The notes: generated by a model from the sequence alone, not told the origin. Positions 1 through 9,212 are shown, counted from the first letter of the stretch. The stretch is DNA of 64,000 nt from VRUE01 sp963817945 (GCA_963817945.1 CAWFQH010000001.1:496001-560000); one strand, 5' to 3'. Program-made: numbers and translations.

Positions 1-2799
1 TAGAGGTTGTGGGCGCCCGCGCTGCCCTCTCCGGCGCCGTCGAGGTCCTCGCTCGAGGCGAAGTAGATCCTCGATGCGTCCTCGCTCGCCCCCAGTGGGC
101 CCTCGACTCCTTTGGCGATCAATTGCGGCGTTTCGGTGTCGACGTCTACTTCGTAGAGCTCGTCTTTTAGCGTCCCTGACTCAAAGGAGAAGATCGCTTT
201 TGAGCCATCGTTTGACGCCGTCCAAAACCAGGCCGGGTCTTGGGCTTTGGTCGTCGAGACCCGCACCGTCTGCGCGCCGCCGATCCGCGCGAAGATCCGC
301 CCTGGGGCTCCCGGTTCCAAGCCGCCCCCCGGCGAGCCGGTGTATGCGCTCCAAAAGATCCGCTCCCCGTCGGCTGAGATCGCGTTGTGGGTGCTCGAGC
401 TGATGCCGCCGTCTGGTCCAGCCGAGGTCCCCGCCCCACACGGCTGTGCCACCGGGCTTCCGTTCGGCAGGTAGCAGACAAACCGTAGCCCCTCCGGCGT
501 GTGCTCATACAACGACAGCTCGAAGTCCGCCAGTGCCGGTGAGTCTGCGTGCAGCTTCCCGTTCACCGTGAAGATCGTGTGCTGACCGTCATCGGAGAAG
601 CCCTGCACCCGCAGTTCGACGTATTCGTCCGCCGTCTTATTGGCAGGCGGCACCCTCGTCAGCGCTTCGTATTCGGGCGCATCCGAGCAGTTGTCGCGCC
701 GATAGAGGTTGCCGTAATCGGCGATCGCCTCTTTCGACAGCGGCGCCACCGAGAGGTGCACGAACCATGCCTGGCAGAGGTCACCCGCGAAGCCCTGGAA
801 GTCGCCGTCGAGCAGTGCGATACCTTCCACCGGCGGCGTCGTCCGCGGCGGCGAGAGGCCTTTGGTGCTCCAGCCCTCCCCTCCCCGCTGCGCCAGGTAC
901 TGCGAGACAAAGGCCGCCCCCTCGTTCTCCCCGAAGGCGGTGTATGAGGTGAAGGTGAAGCGCTCACCCGTGGGGTCGCTCTGGTGGATTTCGAAGAGCA
1001 GGGGAGAGAGGGCGTTCTTTCCTACCCACAGCGCCACGTCGGCGTTGCCTTTCTCCAGCGGCGAGACCATCTCATAGCCGCGACAGTCGGGCAGCTTTGC
1101 TCCGGCGCCGCTGCGCAGAGCGTCGTTGGGGCACTGCTGCGGCGGTCTTGCCGCCGCGAAGGTGGTAAAGGTCGCTTCCAGACCCGATTCCGGGTCCGCT
1201 TCTTCGGGACCTTCCCTGCCGTCTGGGTCGATGCCGAAGACCGGCCCGCCGCCGCTGCTTTGTGCCACGAAGCGGTAGTGGTAGGTCGTCCCGGGCGCTA
1301 GGCCCCCTAGGACGACGCCGGCGCTCGTCAGCGCTTTGTTAGCCGATTTATCGGTCAGGAGCGCCGGGCTGAGCGGCGCTTTCTGGTCGCAGCCACCGCC
1401 TTTGCAGGGCTCGGTTCCGTATTCGAGGTAGGTGGTGGTGTCAGCGAAGAAGCGCGGATTGATCTGCGCCTTCAGCGTCGCCTCTTCGCGGCCCACCGAG
1501 GTCGCGAACTGGGCCAGGATCTCCGGCGGGTTCGGCGGCGGTGGTTCGCATCCGATCGGCGGGCTGCCGTAGGCGTTCACGTGGCTTACTTTCGGATCTT
1601 TGAAGAAGGCCACGTAGAGGTTTCCGGGCGATTCGCTGTCAGGCAGCGTCCCGTCCGCGCAAATATTCGTCTCAAGTCCCGTTAGTCCGGGTCCTTGGAA
1701 GGGCACGTAGGGAAAGAGCCTTGCATTCGCGCCCGGCACCAATGAAGCATCTTCTTCTTCTTTCGTTGGCACCAGCCTGAGGCCGGCAGCGCTCCATTTT
1801 ATTACTCTGCCCATCTCTTTCGGAAGCTCCCCCAGCGGGTCGTCGATCGCGTAGACGTTGCCCTCAACGTCTACCGCCACGGCTAGCGGGTTCGAGGCTT
1901 CGAATTTCGATTCGCCCGGTTTCCCCGGTACCAGCGGTTCTCCCGAAGCGCTTAGCTTGTATACGTCTTCGCGGCCTGAGAGCGAGAAGTAGATGTTGCC
2001 GGCGTCGTCCACCTCGAGGGCGTTCACGGTTTCGTCGGCAAAGTCGCCCAATTCGCCTTCGAAGGCGATTTCTTCTTTGAAACTGCCGTCGAGGTTGAAG
2101 AGCTGGATTCGGTCTTTGTCGCCGACCACGATCGCGTTGGACGTGGGGCTGTAGGCGATGTAGTTACCGCGGACGGGAGTGAAGTGGCTCGGGCCTTCGC
2201 CGCTCGTGCCCGCCTGGCAGACGTCGGTCGGGGCGATCGGGCAGACGTCTTGCTGCGCTTCAGGCGCCCCTTCTTCGACCTTGGTTTTGTTCACTTTGCC
2301 GCCCAGCATCAAAAGGAACTCGCCGTCGGGGCTGAACTTCTGCACTCGCAGGTTCTCCCGTTCGAATACGTAGACATTCCCCGCGCCATCGAGCGCAAGC
2401 GCGGTACCGCCGAAGAATCCGTCTAGCTGGCCCTTTGCCCTGTCCGGGGATGCCTTTCCGGCATATGCCCGGAGGTGGGGTGGCATCCGGTTCCGCCGGG
2501 CCACAAGTCTGCAGTTCGTTCGCGCCGGTGGAGACCCCCCAACCCCACGACTTGACAAAGAGGCCCCACGCCGTGAACTCGCTGATCCGCGCGTTGAGGT
2601 GGTCAGCGACGTAGATGTGCCCGTTATCGGCAGAAACAGCGATGTCCCGCGGGTTGTTGAGTTCCGCCGCCCCTTCGCCGGGGGCGATCTGGTCTTCGGG
2701 AATCTGCAGGAGGAAGTCTGGTGGCGCGGCCGATGCCGAGCCTGCCAGCCGATACGCGCAGGAATAGCGAAACCAGATTGACATTGCATCCCTGCGCAA
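1..2799 (-). CDS. Large secreted NHL-repeat / FN3-like protein, 3' end off window, one frameshift
   Basis: The gene reads right to left and its 3' end lies beyond position 1. From 2799 to about 2430 the product shows NHL-type repeats (NNPRDIAVSADNGHIYVADH). A single extra C in the GGCC at about 2430 then breaks the frame. The next frame continues the same repeats (QLDGFFGGTALALDGAGNVY) and stays open to the window edge, about 809 codons. Further on are an FN3-like stretch (TTYHYRFVA, about 1290), the block LPDCRGYEMVSP (about 1060-1095) and a beta-propeller-like tail. I recall LPDCRxYExVSP blocks from large Thermoleophilia surface proteins; this is memory, not a search. The N-terminus is unresolved: the start at 2799 is TTG, an ATG lies five codons later, and the signal peptide is weak. 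The role is unknown, probably extracellular. The frameshift may be a sequencing error. Confidence 0.75.
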
Positions 2800-2917
2800 T
2801 CATCCCGTGCCCCCTAGACAGTCCGCTATCTCCGGCGGCAAGCCTCGGATTCCGCTTATCAGCTAAGAACTCTATCGGAACAAACAAGTTCTGTCAAGGA
2901 TTCCTGCAGTTTTGTCA

Positions 2918-2952
2918 GACGCCAGGGCCAGGATGATCCTGGCCCTGGCGTC
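2918..2952 (-). terminator. 16-bp perfect hairpin, probable terminator
   Basis: GACGCCAGGGCCAGGA (2918-2933) and its exact complement (2937-2952) are separated by three bases. The hairpin lies between the end of the secreted-family copy at 3017 and the start of the NHL gene at 2799, both on the minus strand. There is no long T-run, so intrinsic termination is likely but not certain. Confidence 0.6.
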
Positions 2953-3016
2953 ATGTCCACCATTAGGAGCCGTTCAGCTCCACATGCGTCGATCGAAACC
3001 TTATCCAAGCGAATGC

Positions 3017-3681
3017 CTATGTAGCTGTGATGCCGACTCTGGTTGGCTCCGTTCGTACCGTGGACTGTCGCAGAGACCGAGCGAGTTCGCCGTACCCATT
3101 TGTGCCGAAGATGCCGCAGAGTCCGTGCCGTTCGATGTCGAATGTCACGTTCGTGTCGAGTGTGATTTCGTGTTTTCCGCTTCGGTGATTTTCCTTGTGT
3201 ATGTAACGCCTTTGACCGTCTGCGGTCCGATTGTGGCTGTGCAGTTAGGATGGTGTACTTCAATTTTTTTACCGACTGGGCAAAGCAGGTCGACTGTATG
3301 CTCGGTAGTCGCCGCGGGCCCAGGTGCCACTGTGAATGTGTAGGTGCAGCCGTTCATTGTGACACCAATTGCGTTTTGGTCTGGATCGCCTGTTGTGTAG
3401 CAATTGTTGTATTTAGGCGTAACGGTAAGGCTGGTGACTGTAAGGGCATTCGCTGTGGCTTCATACGTGGCTTCGTCGCAGCCGACTTGCCCTGAGAATC
3501 CGTGCAAGGTGAGGTGATGACGATGGGCGGTGCCCGGTCCCTCCGTGCCTTTGACTACGGTGTGCGCCACCTCGGACACGAAGTGACCGCCCGCGGTAGC
3601 CGAGGCGTTCATCACCGCGACGGCGCTGACCGCCATCGCCGCGATGAGGCTGAGGCCAAGGGCCTTTAGCTTGAGGCTCAT
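3017..3681 (-). pseudogene. Broken copy of six-cysteine secreted family (copy A)
   Basis: The product starts MSLKLKALGLSLIAAMAVSA, a clear signal peptide, then GGHFVSEVAHT, and matches the intact copies at 21671-24803 through NGCTYTFTV, LLCPVGKKIEV and NCTATIGPQ. At about 3186 one base is missing (GAA-GC-GGA-AAA-CAC, where the paralogue reads E-S-G-K-H) and the frame is lost. The next frame continues KHEITLDTNVTFDIERHGLCGIFG. At least one more shift is needed near 3080 to recover SATVHG, before the family ending ITAT-stop at 3017. Several shifts in one short gene favour a real pseudogene over one sequencing error. It has its own promoter (3750-3778) and lies 18 kb from the intact array. Visibly lower GC than its neighbours. 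Confidence 0.8.
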
Positions 3682-3749
3682 TTGTTCCCTTTCCGTTAAT
3701 GCGTTGGAGCGCCCGAAGGCGCGGGTCCCATTTCACGGGACTTAGCAAA

Positions 3750-3778
3750 TGCATAACCCATTTTTAATAAATAATCAA
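3750..3778 (-). promoter_or_regulatory. Sigma70-like promoter of secreted-family copy A
   Basis: Read on the minus strand: TTGATT (3778-3773), a 17-base A/T-rich spacer, then TATGCA (3755-3750), 69 bases before the start at 3681. The same TTGAnn-N17/18-TATGCn layout precedes copies B and D. Confidence 0.55.
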
Positions 3779-3999
3779 GAAATTTTTTTGTTTATTGAGC
3801 AGCGCTTGAGGTTCCATCGCTGCTGGCCGGCGCTTTGCCTGCAAAGCCCGTATGTCAGGATCGCGCGTGCGCGGAACCGCGCGCACGCGGCAAGCCTCTC
3901 CCTTGGGGGCGCTGTATCGATCCGACAGCCCTGCGCGAAGCCGTCGTAACAGAGAGTTAATCCTCGGAGTCCGTGTCCGTGGGAGCGATCGTCTTACCT

Positions 4000-4047
4000 T
4001 TGGGTCGAAGGAGTCGCCTTCGGTACGGGGCCGTTACGGCGCCTTGA
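4000..4047 (+). pseudogene. Remnant C-terminus of a second collagen-like gene
   Basis: The bases before the TGA at 4045 translate, with one base missing, as VEGVAFGT then AVTAP-stop. The intact gene on the other strand ends FEGLAWGTWAVTAP. The fragment is the coding end of a former paralogue in opposite orientation and continues directly into the shared terminator repeat. Confidence 0.6.
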
Positions 4048-4122
4048 CCCGGGATCGGCGAGAGCGCCTCAACGCGTAACCGATATCCGCACCTCGCCCC
4101 CGGATTGCTCGTCTGAGCGTCC
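4028..4122 (+). repeat. Left arm of 95-bp inverted duplication
   Basis: This arm is the reverse complement of 4591-4685 with two mismatches seen in 95 positions. It holds the last codons (AVTAP-stop) and the terminator of a collagen-like gene. Its terminator stem has decayed slightly (GGATTGCTC against GGATCGCTC). Confidence 0.85.
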
Positions 4123-4584
4123 CGGAGCTTTTCTTTTGCCTGAAGCCATCGCTCGCAAGATCCCTAAACCTACGCCAAGCCACATTCCATCGACCCACTG
4201 AATCGCAAGGTCCAGCCCAACCAGTAAGGCCAGCCGGGCGATCGTTTCGCTGACAAACCCCCCGAGCGTGCCGAAGAGTGCGATGTCAACGCTCGGCCGC
4301 CTGCGCTCGGGCACAAGCGTGATTTCGAATTCGATCTCCACATCTGTTTAGGCGATGACGACCAAGAATTCGCCCCCTTGCCGAGATTTCGAACGAAGTT
4401 GACCTGAGACGAGGTTCACTTGAGGTCAAGTGGATCACGACTGGGAACTCACTTCTCATCTGAGAAAGAGGATTCGCCTCGCTTTATCAGCCCAGGCCGC
4501 CGCGTGTTGACACCGCAGTGTTCGCCGCGCTCGAGGAGCTGGCCGTCGGGATCCTTGCAAGCAACGGGTTCGAGGCAAAGAAAC

Positions 4585-4617
4585 GCCCCCGGACGCTCAG
4601 ACGAGCGATCCGGGGGC
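4585..4617 (-). terminator. Rho-independent terminator of collagen-like gene
   Basis: On the minus strand GCCCCCGGA and TCCGGGGGC flank an inner perfect stem CGCTC-GTCT-GAGCG, followed by TTTCTTT. It lies about 50 bases after the stop at 4666. Confidence 0.8.
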
Positions 4618-4685
4618 GAGGTGCGGATATCGGTTACGCGTTGAGGCGCTCTCGCCGATCCGGGGTCAAGGCGCCGTAACGGCCC
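4591..4685 (-). repeat. Right arm of 95-bp inverted duplication
   Basis: Partner of 4028-4122. It overlaps the last codons of the collagen-like CDS and its terminator, so it appears to be the parent copy. The arms are 468 bases apart. Confidence 0.85.
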
Positions 4686-5463
4686 ACGTGCCCCAGGCGA
4701 GACCTTCGAACCCGAGGGCGATTAGCGCAGCACCGGAGGTAGCGGCGCCTTTAGCCGGGAGCGACCCATCAAGTGAGGCGGGGTTATAGATCGACGGGCT
4801 GAAGCTGGCTGCAAATTTGTCTTTTTCGTACACGCAAAGGTGGCCGGCTTCCGCGGTCGGCACCTCGGCGGTCCCGTCGCATGCCGCTGGCGGCGTCCCT
4901 TCGATTTCGGCTTTAGTGACGAAGTGGACGTTGCTCCCTGGCAATGCCGACACCAGCGGAATGTTGAAAGGCAGCGGCGCCGACGTGGAGCTGGTCGTTA
5001 AAAACCAGGAGCCCTTCAGGGTCTCTTCGCTCGGGAGCGTGCCGCCGGCGGTCCAGGGCTCGCCATTGCAGATTTTTTTCTTCGACGCAGGCGTGCCTTC
5101 GGTTTCGACGGTTGCGCCGCCCGCTTTGCATTCCCCCGCAGTTGGCGTACCGACTACGACGCTTTTTCCGTTGACGCCATCTTTGCCAGGTGCCCCCGGA
5201 TCGCCTTTAGCTCCCGGATCGCCTTTAGCCCCGGGCTGACCGGCGGGCCCAGCAGCGCCAGGTGCCCCGTCTTTGCCGTTTTTACCCGCGTGTTTTTTGG
5301 CTATGTTCGTGACTTCTTTTTTTTGTTTCCCGGTAAGGCCGCCGCCTTTGGCGGCCCAAGCGCCACCGACCATGGCGAAGACCAAGGCCACAATCGCAAG
5401 TAAACCTGGAATACCCAAGCGGTCCCTGAGCAAAAAGGCCGCACGATCTCTAATCAAACTCAT
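4666..5463 (-). CDS. Membrane-anchored collagen-like protein
   Basis: 265 aa. The ATG at 5463 is chosen because a strong GGGGAGGGG lies about 10 bases upstream; a longer frame begins at 5508. After a short basic stretch comes one membrane segment or uncleaved signal (about residues 17-38, GLLAIVALVFAMVGGAWA). A basic linker follows, then about 14 Gly-X-Y triplets (about 55-97, GAPGAAGPAGQPGAKGDPG). The C-terminal 165 residues form a globular region with about six cysteines (ECKAGG, KKICNG, PAACDG, HLCVYE). This build suggests a surface-exposed trimeric stalk with a head; the ligand is unknown. The last codons lie in an inverted duplication whose other arm retains the end of a second such gene. 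Confidence 0.85.
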   Translation of the reverse strand: MSLIRDRAAFLLRDRLGIPGLLAIVALVFAMVGGAWAAKGGGLTGKQKKEVTNIAKKHAGKNGKDGAPGAAGPAGQPGAKGDPGAKGDPGAPGKDGVNGKSVVVGTPTAGECKAGGATVETEGTPASKKKICNGEPWTAGGTLPSEETLKGSWFLTTSSTSAPLPFNIPLVSALPGSNVHFVTKAEIEGTPPAACDGTAEVPTAEAGHLCVYEKDKFAASFSPSIYNPASLDGSLPAKGAATSGAALIALGFEGLAWGTWAVTAP

Positions 5464-5640
5464 AGTTGAGAGTCCCCTCCCCTTGTTGATTGAACACCGA
5501 GAACCCATGCCCCGGCTGACTCCAAGGTATAGGAAAGCATGAAGTTTGCAAGGAAAAACACCTGGGTTCCCACAAGCTGGTAGTCAGATGTCGATCGCTG
5601 CAAGTCGTCCTACAATAGCGCAAAGAAACAAAAGCGTTTT

Positions 5641-6426
5641 CTATTCATCTTGCGCTTTACGTCCCTCGACGAAGATCTCGAACTGGTTGTCGCGGGGCAT
5701 GCGGGGCTTGCCGCTACCGCGGAAGACGTTGGCGAGGCGCATCCCGACCGAGCCATAGAGCTCGGTCAGCTCATCGACCGAGTAGAGGCGCTGGCGGAAG
5801 GGGATCGGCTCGTAGCGCTCGAAGACCTCCCCGATCGGGATCGGCACGGTATAGCCTTCGAGGTAGCGGGCCTCGGCGTTCCAGTGATGCTCGCTGAGTT
5901 CCAGCGTTGCCTCACCGACGATCCAGTTTTTCTGCGGCAGGTGCTTTTCGGCGTGGAGAACGTTGGGTAGCTGCATCAGATGACCGCCACCGGGCCGCAG
6001 CGCCTGCGACACCACCTCGAAGGTGCGGTAGTTCTCCTCATCGGTCTCGAAATAGCCGACGGCGCCGTCATTGAGACTGAGAACGAGGTCGAACTCCTCC
6101 GTGAAGTCAAGCTCGCGGAGATCGGCCTGGACGAAGGAGATCTCCAAAGACTGCGCCTCGGCCTCGCTGCGAGCGATCTCGAGCAGCTCGTCGGAGATGT
6201 CCAAGCCGACGACCTCGAACCCCCGGCGCCGCAGCTCGAGCGAATGGCGCCCGATCCCGCAAGCGAGGTCGAGGACGCGCTCAGACCCCTCCGGCTTGAG
6301 CATCCCGAGGGCGCGATCCACTTCCGCCGTGGTCCGGTCCGCCCACGGCATCTGCGTGGTGGAATCGGCCGGAAACCCCGAACGATACCAGTCGGGAGGA
6401 ACCTGAATGCCGGTGTCCGTCGCCAT
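5641..6426 (-). CDS. Class I SAM-dependent methyltransferase (copy 1)
   Basis: 261 aa from ATG 6426. The start is chosen because the related protein at 9355 begins at the same point (PPDWYRSGFPAD here, PSDWYRNSFSPN there); an ATG at 6471 would add 15 residues. Motif I is VLDLACGIGRHSLEL (about 60-74), followed by VVGLDIS (acidic ribose-binding end) and the post-motif block FDLVLSLNDGAVGYF. The fold is of the methyltransferase 11/25 type; the substrate is unknown. On the minus strand a TATAAC lies about 10 bases before the ATG, so transcript and start may nearly coincide. It is divergent from the winged-helix gene at 6505, which may control it. Confidence 0.85.
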   Translation of the reverse strand: MATDTGIQVPPDWYRSGFPADSTTQMPWADRTTAEVDRALGMLKPEGSERVLDLACGIGRHSLELRRRGFEVVGLDISDELLEIARSEAEAQSLEISFVQADLRELDFTEEFDLVLSLNDGAVGYFETDEENYRTFEVVSQALRPGGGHLMQLPNVLHAEKHLPQKNWIVGEATLELSEHHWNAEARYLEGYTVPIPIGEVFERYEPIPFRQRLYSVDELTELYGSVGMRLANVFRGSGKPRMPRDNQFEIFVEGRKAQDE

Positions 6427-6489
6427 GCTCTGAAAGGTTATATCAATCAGTGAGAACCCTTGCTTTCCCATACTGCACCGTTGTTGTGT

Positions 6490-6495
6490 CATAAT
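6490..6495 (+). promoter_or_regulatory. -10 element suggesting a leaderless start at 6505
   Basis: CATAAT ends nine bases before ATG 6505, so transcription would start at or just before the A of the start codon. No Shine-Dalgarno sequence is present. No clear -35 box is seen. Confidence 0.45.
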
Positions 6496-6504
6496 GCGAA
6501 GTGC

Positions 6505-7506
6505 ATGGAACTCGCCGGCGGCGGAGCGGGGAGCGGAGGCAGGGCCGGAGCGCTGATCCTCTCCCTGCTCGCGACCCCGCTCAGTCCAGAGATCCTGGAC
6601 GAGCTCTCGCGCGGACCGCGGCGGATCTCGGAGTTGAGGCACCAGATCGGCTCGCCGTCACAGACTGCCCTTCGCGCCCGCCTTAGGCAGCTCGGCGCGC
6701 TTGGCGTGGTTAGCGGGAGGAGGCGGAACCCGTTCCCAGGTGGACGCGAGTACGAGCTGACCGACATGCCGGGACGGGAGCTGCTCTTCATCGCCACGAC
6801 GCTGGAAGGGTGGCTGGCCAGCGCCCCCGAGGAGCCGCTTAACTTCAGCAGTAACGCCGGGCGGACCGCGATCGCGAGCCTTGCCGAAGGCTGGTCTTCG
6901 ACGATGCTGCGGGCGCTGGCCTGCCGGCCGGCGAGCCCGGTAGAGCTCCACGGCAAGGTCGACTTCCTCAGCAGGGAATCGTTGGACCGCCGGCTCCGGG
7001 CGCTGCGCCTCGCCGGCCTCGTGGTGGGCAGCAGCGCCACACACGAGCACACCTCCTACGCGATCACCGATTGGCTGCGCAAAGGGACCGGGCCGGTCGT
7101 CGCAGCGGCGCGCTGGGAGCGGCGCCACCTCCCCCACGCCGCGCCGCCGATCAGGCCGATCGACGCCGAGGCCGGATTCCTGCTGGCGATGCCTTTGCTG
7201 AAGCCTGCCCCGGGACTCTCGGGCACCTGCCGGCTGGGGGTCGAGTTTGGTGACGGTAAGGACCACTCCCTGGCGGGGGTGACTGTCGAGGTCGGCGGGG
7301 GCCGAGTAATCGCCTGCACGACGCACCTCGAGACCAGTCCTGCCGCCTGGGCCACGGGCCCGCCGGAGGCCTGGCTTCGCACCGCGATCGAAGCCGATCC
7401 GAGCCGACTGGAGCTGGGCGGGAATCGGCGGCTCGTCCGCGGGCTGATTGACGGGCTCAACCAGGTCCTCTTCGGACCCGCGCGGCCGCTGCCGCCACGG
7501 TCCTAG
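6505..7506 (+). CDS. Transcriptional regulator with two HxlR-like winged helices
   Basis: 333 aa from ATG 6505, a start supported by the -10 hexamer placed for a leaderless transcript; an in-frame ATG at 6460 has no such support. Residues about 20-95 (SPEILDELSRGPRRISELRH, then LRQLGALGVV and a basic wing) and about 125-190 (SLDRRLRALRLAGLVV, then YAITDWLRK) form two winged-helix units with the HxlR/MarR-like recognition-wing layout. The C-terminal third is a small ligand-binding-like domain of no recognised family. Divergent arrangement with the methyltransferase at 5641 suggests shared control. Confidence 0.75.
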   Translation: MELAGGGAGSGGRAGALILSLLATPLSPEILDELSRGPRRISELRHQIGSPSQTALRARLRQLGALGVVSGRRRNPFPGGREYELTDMPGRELLFIATTLEGWLASAPEEPLNFSSNAGRTAIASLAEGWSSTMLRALACRPASPVELHGKVDFLSRESLDRRLRALRLAGLVVGSSATHEHTSYAITDWLRKGTGPVVAAARWERRHLPHAAPPIRPIDAEAGFLLAMPLLKPAPGLSGTCRLGVEFGDGKDHSLAGVTVEVGGGRVIACTTHLETSPAAWATGPPEAWLRTAIEADPSRLELGGNRRLVRGLIDGLNQVLFGPARPLPPRS

Positions 7507-7561
7507 CGCCGGGCCGGCTGCCGTGCGCTTAGGAACAGAGGGGGTTTTCTTGCGGTCCCAG

Positions 7562-8197
7562 ATGCGCTACTTTGGCTGGACGATGTCTCCTTCCTCCTGG
7601 ATCGAGACTGCCGCAGAGCGCTCGGACCTCGTCCGCGACGCCCTCGCGCTGGCGCGAGAGCTGCACGCCGGCGACTGGCGGCAGACGGGCGCCGGGGAGA
7701 TTCCCTTCATCGACCATCCCCTGGCGGTGGCCGACCGGCTCGCAGAAACCAGCCTTTCCGAGGAGGTCGTTGCGGCGGGCCTCCTGCACGACGTGATCGA
7801 GTACACCCACTTCCCGCTCTCAAAACTGCGTGACCGCTTCGGGGTAGATGTCGCGGCGATCGTCTTCGCGCTCACCGAGGACATGGAGATCCAAAGCTAC
7901 GAGGAGCGCAAGCGGGAGCTGCGGCAGCTAGTCGCCGCAGCTGGTCCCGACGCCTGGATGGTCTTCGCCGCGGACAAGATCTCCAATGTGGAAGTACTGC
8001 GCCGCGCCTATGCGATCGAGGGCGAGGAGGTCGACGAGGAGCTCCCCGTCGAGCTGAACCTGAAGATCCTCGTCTGGGAGGACGACCTGGAAATGCTCTT
8101 CGACGAGACCAGCGATGACTCGCCGCTTGTCGATCGCTTCGCCAACGAGATGGTCGGGCTCTGGGGCCAGCGGGCCGAGGAACTGCGACTCGCCTGA
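7562..8197 (+). CDS. HD-domain protein, RelA/SpoT-like metal-dependent phosphohydrolase
   Basis: 211 aa. The HD signature is GLLHDVIEYT (about residue 80), preceded by the substrate-side histidine in FIDHPLAVADRL and followed by ADKISNVEVLRR, the usual order in Mesh1/SpoT-like HD hydrolases. It lacks synthetase, TGS and ACT domains, so it fits a small alarmone hydrolase or another nucleotide phosphohydrolase. The start is uncertain: ATG 7562 gives a longer product; ATG 7583 follows a TACTTT at 7567-7572 and could be leaderless. It lies 55 bases after the winged-helix regulator. Confidence 0.75.
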   Translation: MRYFGWTMSPSSWIETAAERSDLVRDALALARELHAGDWRQTGAGEIPFIDHPLAVADRLAETSLSEEVVAAGLLHDVIEYTHFPLSKLRDRFGVDVAAIVFALTEDMEIQSYEERKRELRQLVAAAGPDAWMVFAADKISNVEVLRRAYAIEGEEVDEELPVELNLKILVWEDDLEMLFDETSDDSPLVDRFANEMVGLWGQRAEELRLA

Positions 8198-8240
8198 AGC
8201 TATCCCGGTGGCCAGAGATGGACCTGATGCGCGCTTGGAG

Positions 8241-8702
8241 CTAGCCCTTCTTCACCAAGTCGACCACATAGACCATCGTGTCCTCGGGCCCGCTCTCCGG
8301 GAAGATGAGGCGTGGCGGCACGATTAGCTTGCGGCGACCGCCGACTCGCATCCCGCGCACGCCCTTTTCCCAGCCCGGGATCTCGGTCCCAGCGCCGAGC
8401 TCGAAACGGCGCGGCTCGAAACCTCGGTTGCTGTCGACGGGTTCGCGGGGTGCGAAACGGACCATGTCGAACTTGACTGAGACCCAGTCGCCGGGGCCGA
8501 CTATGTCGCCGGTTCCCTCGCGTAATTCTTTTACGACGAGCTTCTTCGGCGGATTGCCGGGAACAGGATCGATCACCGGCGTCGAGGTCGTCGAAGCGCG
8601 CTCCTCGCCAGGCGCCTCGGTACCGCTCTCCTCCCCTCCGCCGCAGCCGGCGAAGGCGAGGCTCGCGAGAATCGCGATTGTCAGCCCGGCCAGACGGATA
8701 GA
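8241..8702 (-). CDS. FKBP-type peptidyl-prolyl isomerase lipoprotein, start unresolved
   Basis: The FKBP domain (LVVKELREGTGDIVGPGDWV to EDTMVYVVDLVKKG) is complete, with the core IPGWEKGVRGMRVGGRRKLI. Upstream, the same frame reads an ideal lipoprotein signal (LTIAILASLAFAGC, lipobox Cys at 8645-8643) and a Ser/Thr/Glu-rich linker. No ATG, GTG or TTG exists in that frame before an in-frame TGA at 8703-8705. A TTG at 8706 lies in another frame. One base is probably missing near 8700, or a rare start is used; the first standard start, GTG 8576, would lose the signal. Related to the four FKBP lipoproteins at 45868-47990. It would act outside the membrane in protein folding. Confidence 0.7.
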   Translation of the reverse strand, partial: SIRLAGLTIAILASLAFAGCGGGEESGTEAPGEERASTTSTPVIDPVPGNPPKKLVVKELREGTGDIVGPGDWVSVKFDMVRFAPREPVDSNRGFEPRRFELGAGTEIPGWEKGVRGMRVGGRRKLIVPPRLIFPESGPEDTMVYVVDLVKKG

Positions 8703-8756
8703 TCAAACTTTACTGTGTAATTTCCCCGAACCGACTTCGTAAGGACTCGCCCGCGC

Positions 8757-9212
8757 CTAGCGAGGCGCCCAGGCGTCGGGCGAGGCGGCGAGCTGCTCAA
8801 CCGGGGCCGGCAGGTGGCCGGAGACGAGATCGGCCAGGGTCACGTGCTCGAGCACCGCACGCAGGTTGGCGCGAACGGCGATCCAGACCTCCTGCAGGTG
8901 CTCGGCGTTGCCGCGGTACTCAATCGACTCCGGCGGCGAAGACTGGACGTGGGCGATCGGGCCCTCGACGGCGCGGACGACGTCGGCGATCGTGATCGCG
9001 TCGGCCGGCTTTGCCAGCCAGTAGCCCCCCTTCGCTCCGCGCCGCGCCCGCACGATTCCGTGGTGTTTCAGCTCGAGCAGGATGTGCTCGAGGAACTGGA
9101 GCGGGATCTCCTGCGCCTCGGCCAGCCGCTCGCCCTTGACGGGACCATCCGCCGCTGCCGCCAGCTCGGCGGCGGCGCGAACCGCGTAATCGGCCTTTGC
9201 AGTGACGCGCAT
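8757..9212 (-). CDS. Rrf2-family transcriptional regulator without cysteines
   Basis: 151 aa from ATG 9212, where the family N-terminus begins (MRVTAKADYAVRAAAELA); a longer upstream frame has no family similarity. The winged helix includes QEIPLQFLEHILLELKHHGI and the wing RRGAKGGYWLAKP, then the typical ITIADVVRAVEGPI. IscR and NsrR use three cysteines to hold an iron-sulfur cluster; this protein has none, so it resembles cysteine-metabolism regulators such as CymR more than cluster sensors. A sulfur-linked role would fit the nearby TauE/SafE permease, but this is inference. Confidence 0.85.
   Translation of the reverse strand: MRVTAKADYAVRAAAELAAAADGPVKGERLAEAQEIPLQFLEHILLELKHHGIVRARRGAKGGYWLAKPADAITIADVVRAVEGPIAHVQSSPPESIEYRGNAEHLQEVWIAVRANLRAVLEHVTLADLVSGHLPAPVEQLAASPDAWAPR

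Larger units (their letters stand above)
3779..4584. other. Intergenic stretch with remnants only
   Basis: No convincing intact gene lies between copy A and the collagen-like gene. The stretch holds the left arm of an inverted duplication (4028-4122), a fragment of a collagen-like C-terminus on the plus strand (about 4000-4047), and a palindrome CACTTGAGGTCAAGTG at 4417-4432. A plus-strand reading at about 4507-4680 gives protein-like sequence (FAALEELAVGILASNG) with no start, perhaps a remnant. A 90-codon minus frame (4069-4341) ends inside the repeat and is not trusted. Confidence 0.5.

Noticed and set aside
4069..4341. 90-residue minus-strand protein with hydrophobic centre
   Set aside because: Its C-terminal third lies in the inverted repeat and reads the terminator backwards; GTG start without ribosome site. 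Kept only as a remark.
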